This document shows positions 63,928 to 64,000 of a DNA stretch of 64,000 nucleotides, in pieces. Position 1 is the first letter of the stretch. Each line of letters starts with the position of its first letter. The DNA is from Pseudonocardia endophytica (GTDB lineage Bacteria > Actinomycetota > Actinomycetes > Mycobacteriales > Pseudonocardiaceae). The DNA lies in the NCBI RefSeq assembly GCF_004339565.1, contig NZ_SMFZ01000002.1:806001-870000 (forward strand). The letters are read 5' to 3'. The notes beneath the pieces were generated by a model, which saw nothing but the letters and a program-made list of their open reading frames with translations, was not told the origin of the DNA and did not search any database. A program made the translations under genes and the position numbers.

Positions 63928-64000
63928 TCATCCCTTGAGGGGGCGCCACCAGCCCGGGTTGTCCCGGTACCAGGCGACGGTCGCGGCGAGTCCGTCGTCG
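63928..64000 (-). CDS. RmlB-like dTDP-glucose 4,6-dehydratase, C-terminal end only
   Basis: The last 23 residues of a gene running in from the right edge: DDGLAATVAWYRDNPGWW, then RPLKG and a stop. This tail is characteristic of dTDP-glucose 4,6-dehydratase (RmlB), which makes dTDP-4-keto-6-deoxyglucose for rhamnose and other deoxysugars. The identification rests on this short stretch alone. Confidence 0.7.
   Translation of the reverse strand, partial: DDGLAATVAWYRDNPGWWRPLKG

Overview
The window reads as chromosome of a high-GC actinomycete, most likely a Pseudonocardia-like member of the Pseudonocardiaceae. Base composition is around 70% G+C over most of its length. The gene families agree: a fused E2/E1 2-oxoglutarate decarboxylase (Kgd type), a DUF6104 protein, a DUF222/HNH (13E12-like) protein, a WhiB protein, F420-type luciferase-like oxidoreductases, a mycobacterial-type glutamine-dependent NAD synthetase, and a phosphofructokinase of the Amycolatopsis diphosphate-dependent type. 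The genus is an inference; no rRNA, tRNA or CRISPR array was seen.

1-19.2 kb, chromosome: the 3' part of an FtsK/SpoIIIE-like ATPase, a DUF6104 protein, class I fructose-bisphosphate aldolase, a large LuxR-type ATPase with an acyltransferase-like middle, Kgd, a Baeyer-Villiger-type monooxygenase, an F420-type oxidoreductase, an acyl-CoA desaturase, an anti-sigma-type ATPase, a DUF222/HNH protein behind a perfect LexA (SOS) box, and a CmtR-like metal sensor coupled to a cation efflux protein.

19.2-31.6 kb, mobile element: an actinomycete integrative and conjugative element (AICE) bounded by a 59-bp direct repeat. The repeat is the last 59 bases, stop codon included, of the acyl-CoA ligase gene to its right, so integration replaced the gene's 3' end without breaking it. 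The core set is present in order: Pra-like activator, WhiB, a tiny Cys protein, FtsK-like transfer ATPase, RepSA, Xis and a tyrosine integrase. The integrase is frameshifted just before its C-terminal catalytic boxes. The left half holds AT-richer cargo on the minus strand: an XRE regulator, a CutA-like protein and a coiled-coil membrane protein overlapping as an operon, then a 693-residue protein with a PD-(D/E)XK-like core. A three-copy 15-bp operator lies in the divergent promoter region between cargo and core. This cargo module is the best candidate in the window for an undescribed (possibly defence) system.

31.6-64 kb, chromosome: acyl-CoA ligase, an ABC pair, a single-chain asymmetric ABC exporter, GlmS, a GAF regulator, an orphan response regulator, a probable PPi-dependent phosphofructokinase, a PhoX-like phosphatase, a secreted M15-like protein, two MFS transporters (one with an HxlR repressor and a duplicated operator), an M20 hydrolase, a methyltransferase beside a decayed TetR gene, NadE, a repeat-rich membrane protein, a DUF2156 membrane protein, an HSL-type esterase, a NarL-type two-component system and the 3' end of an rmlB-like gene.
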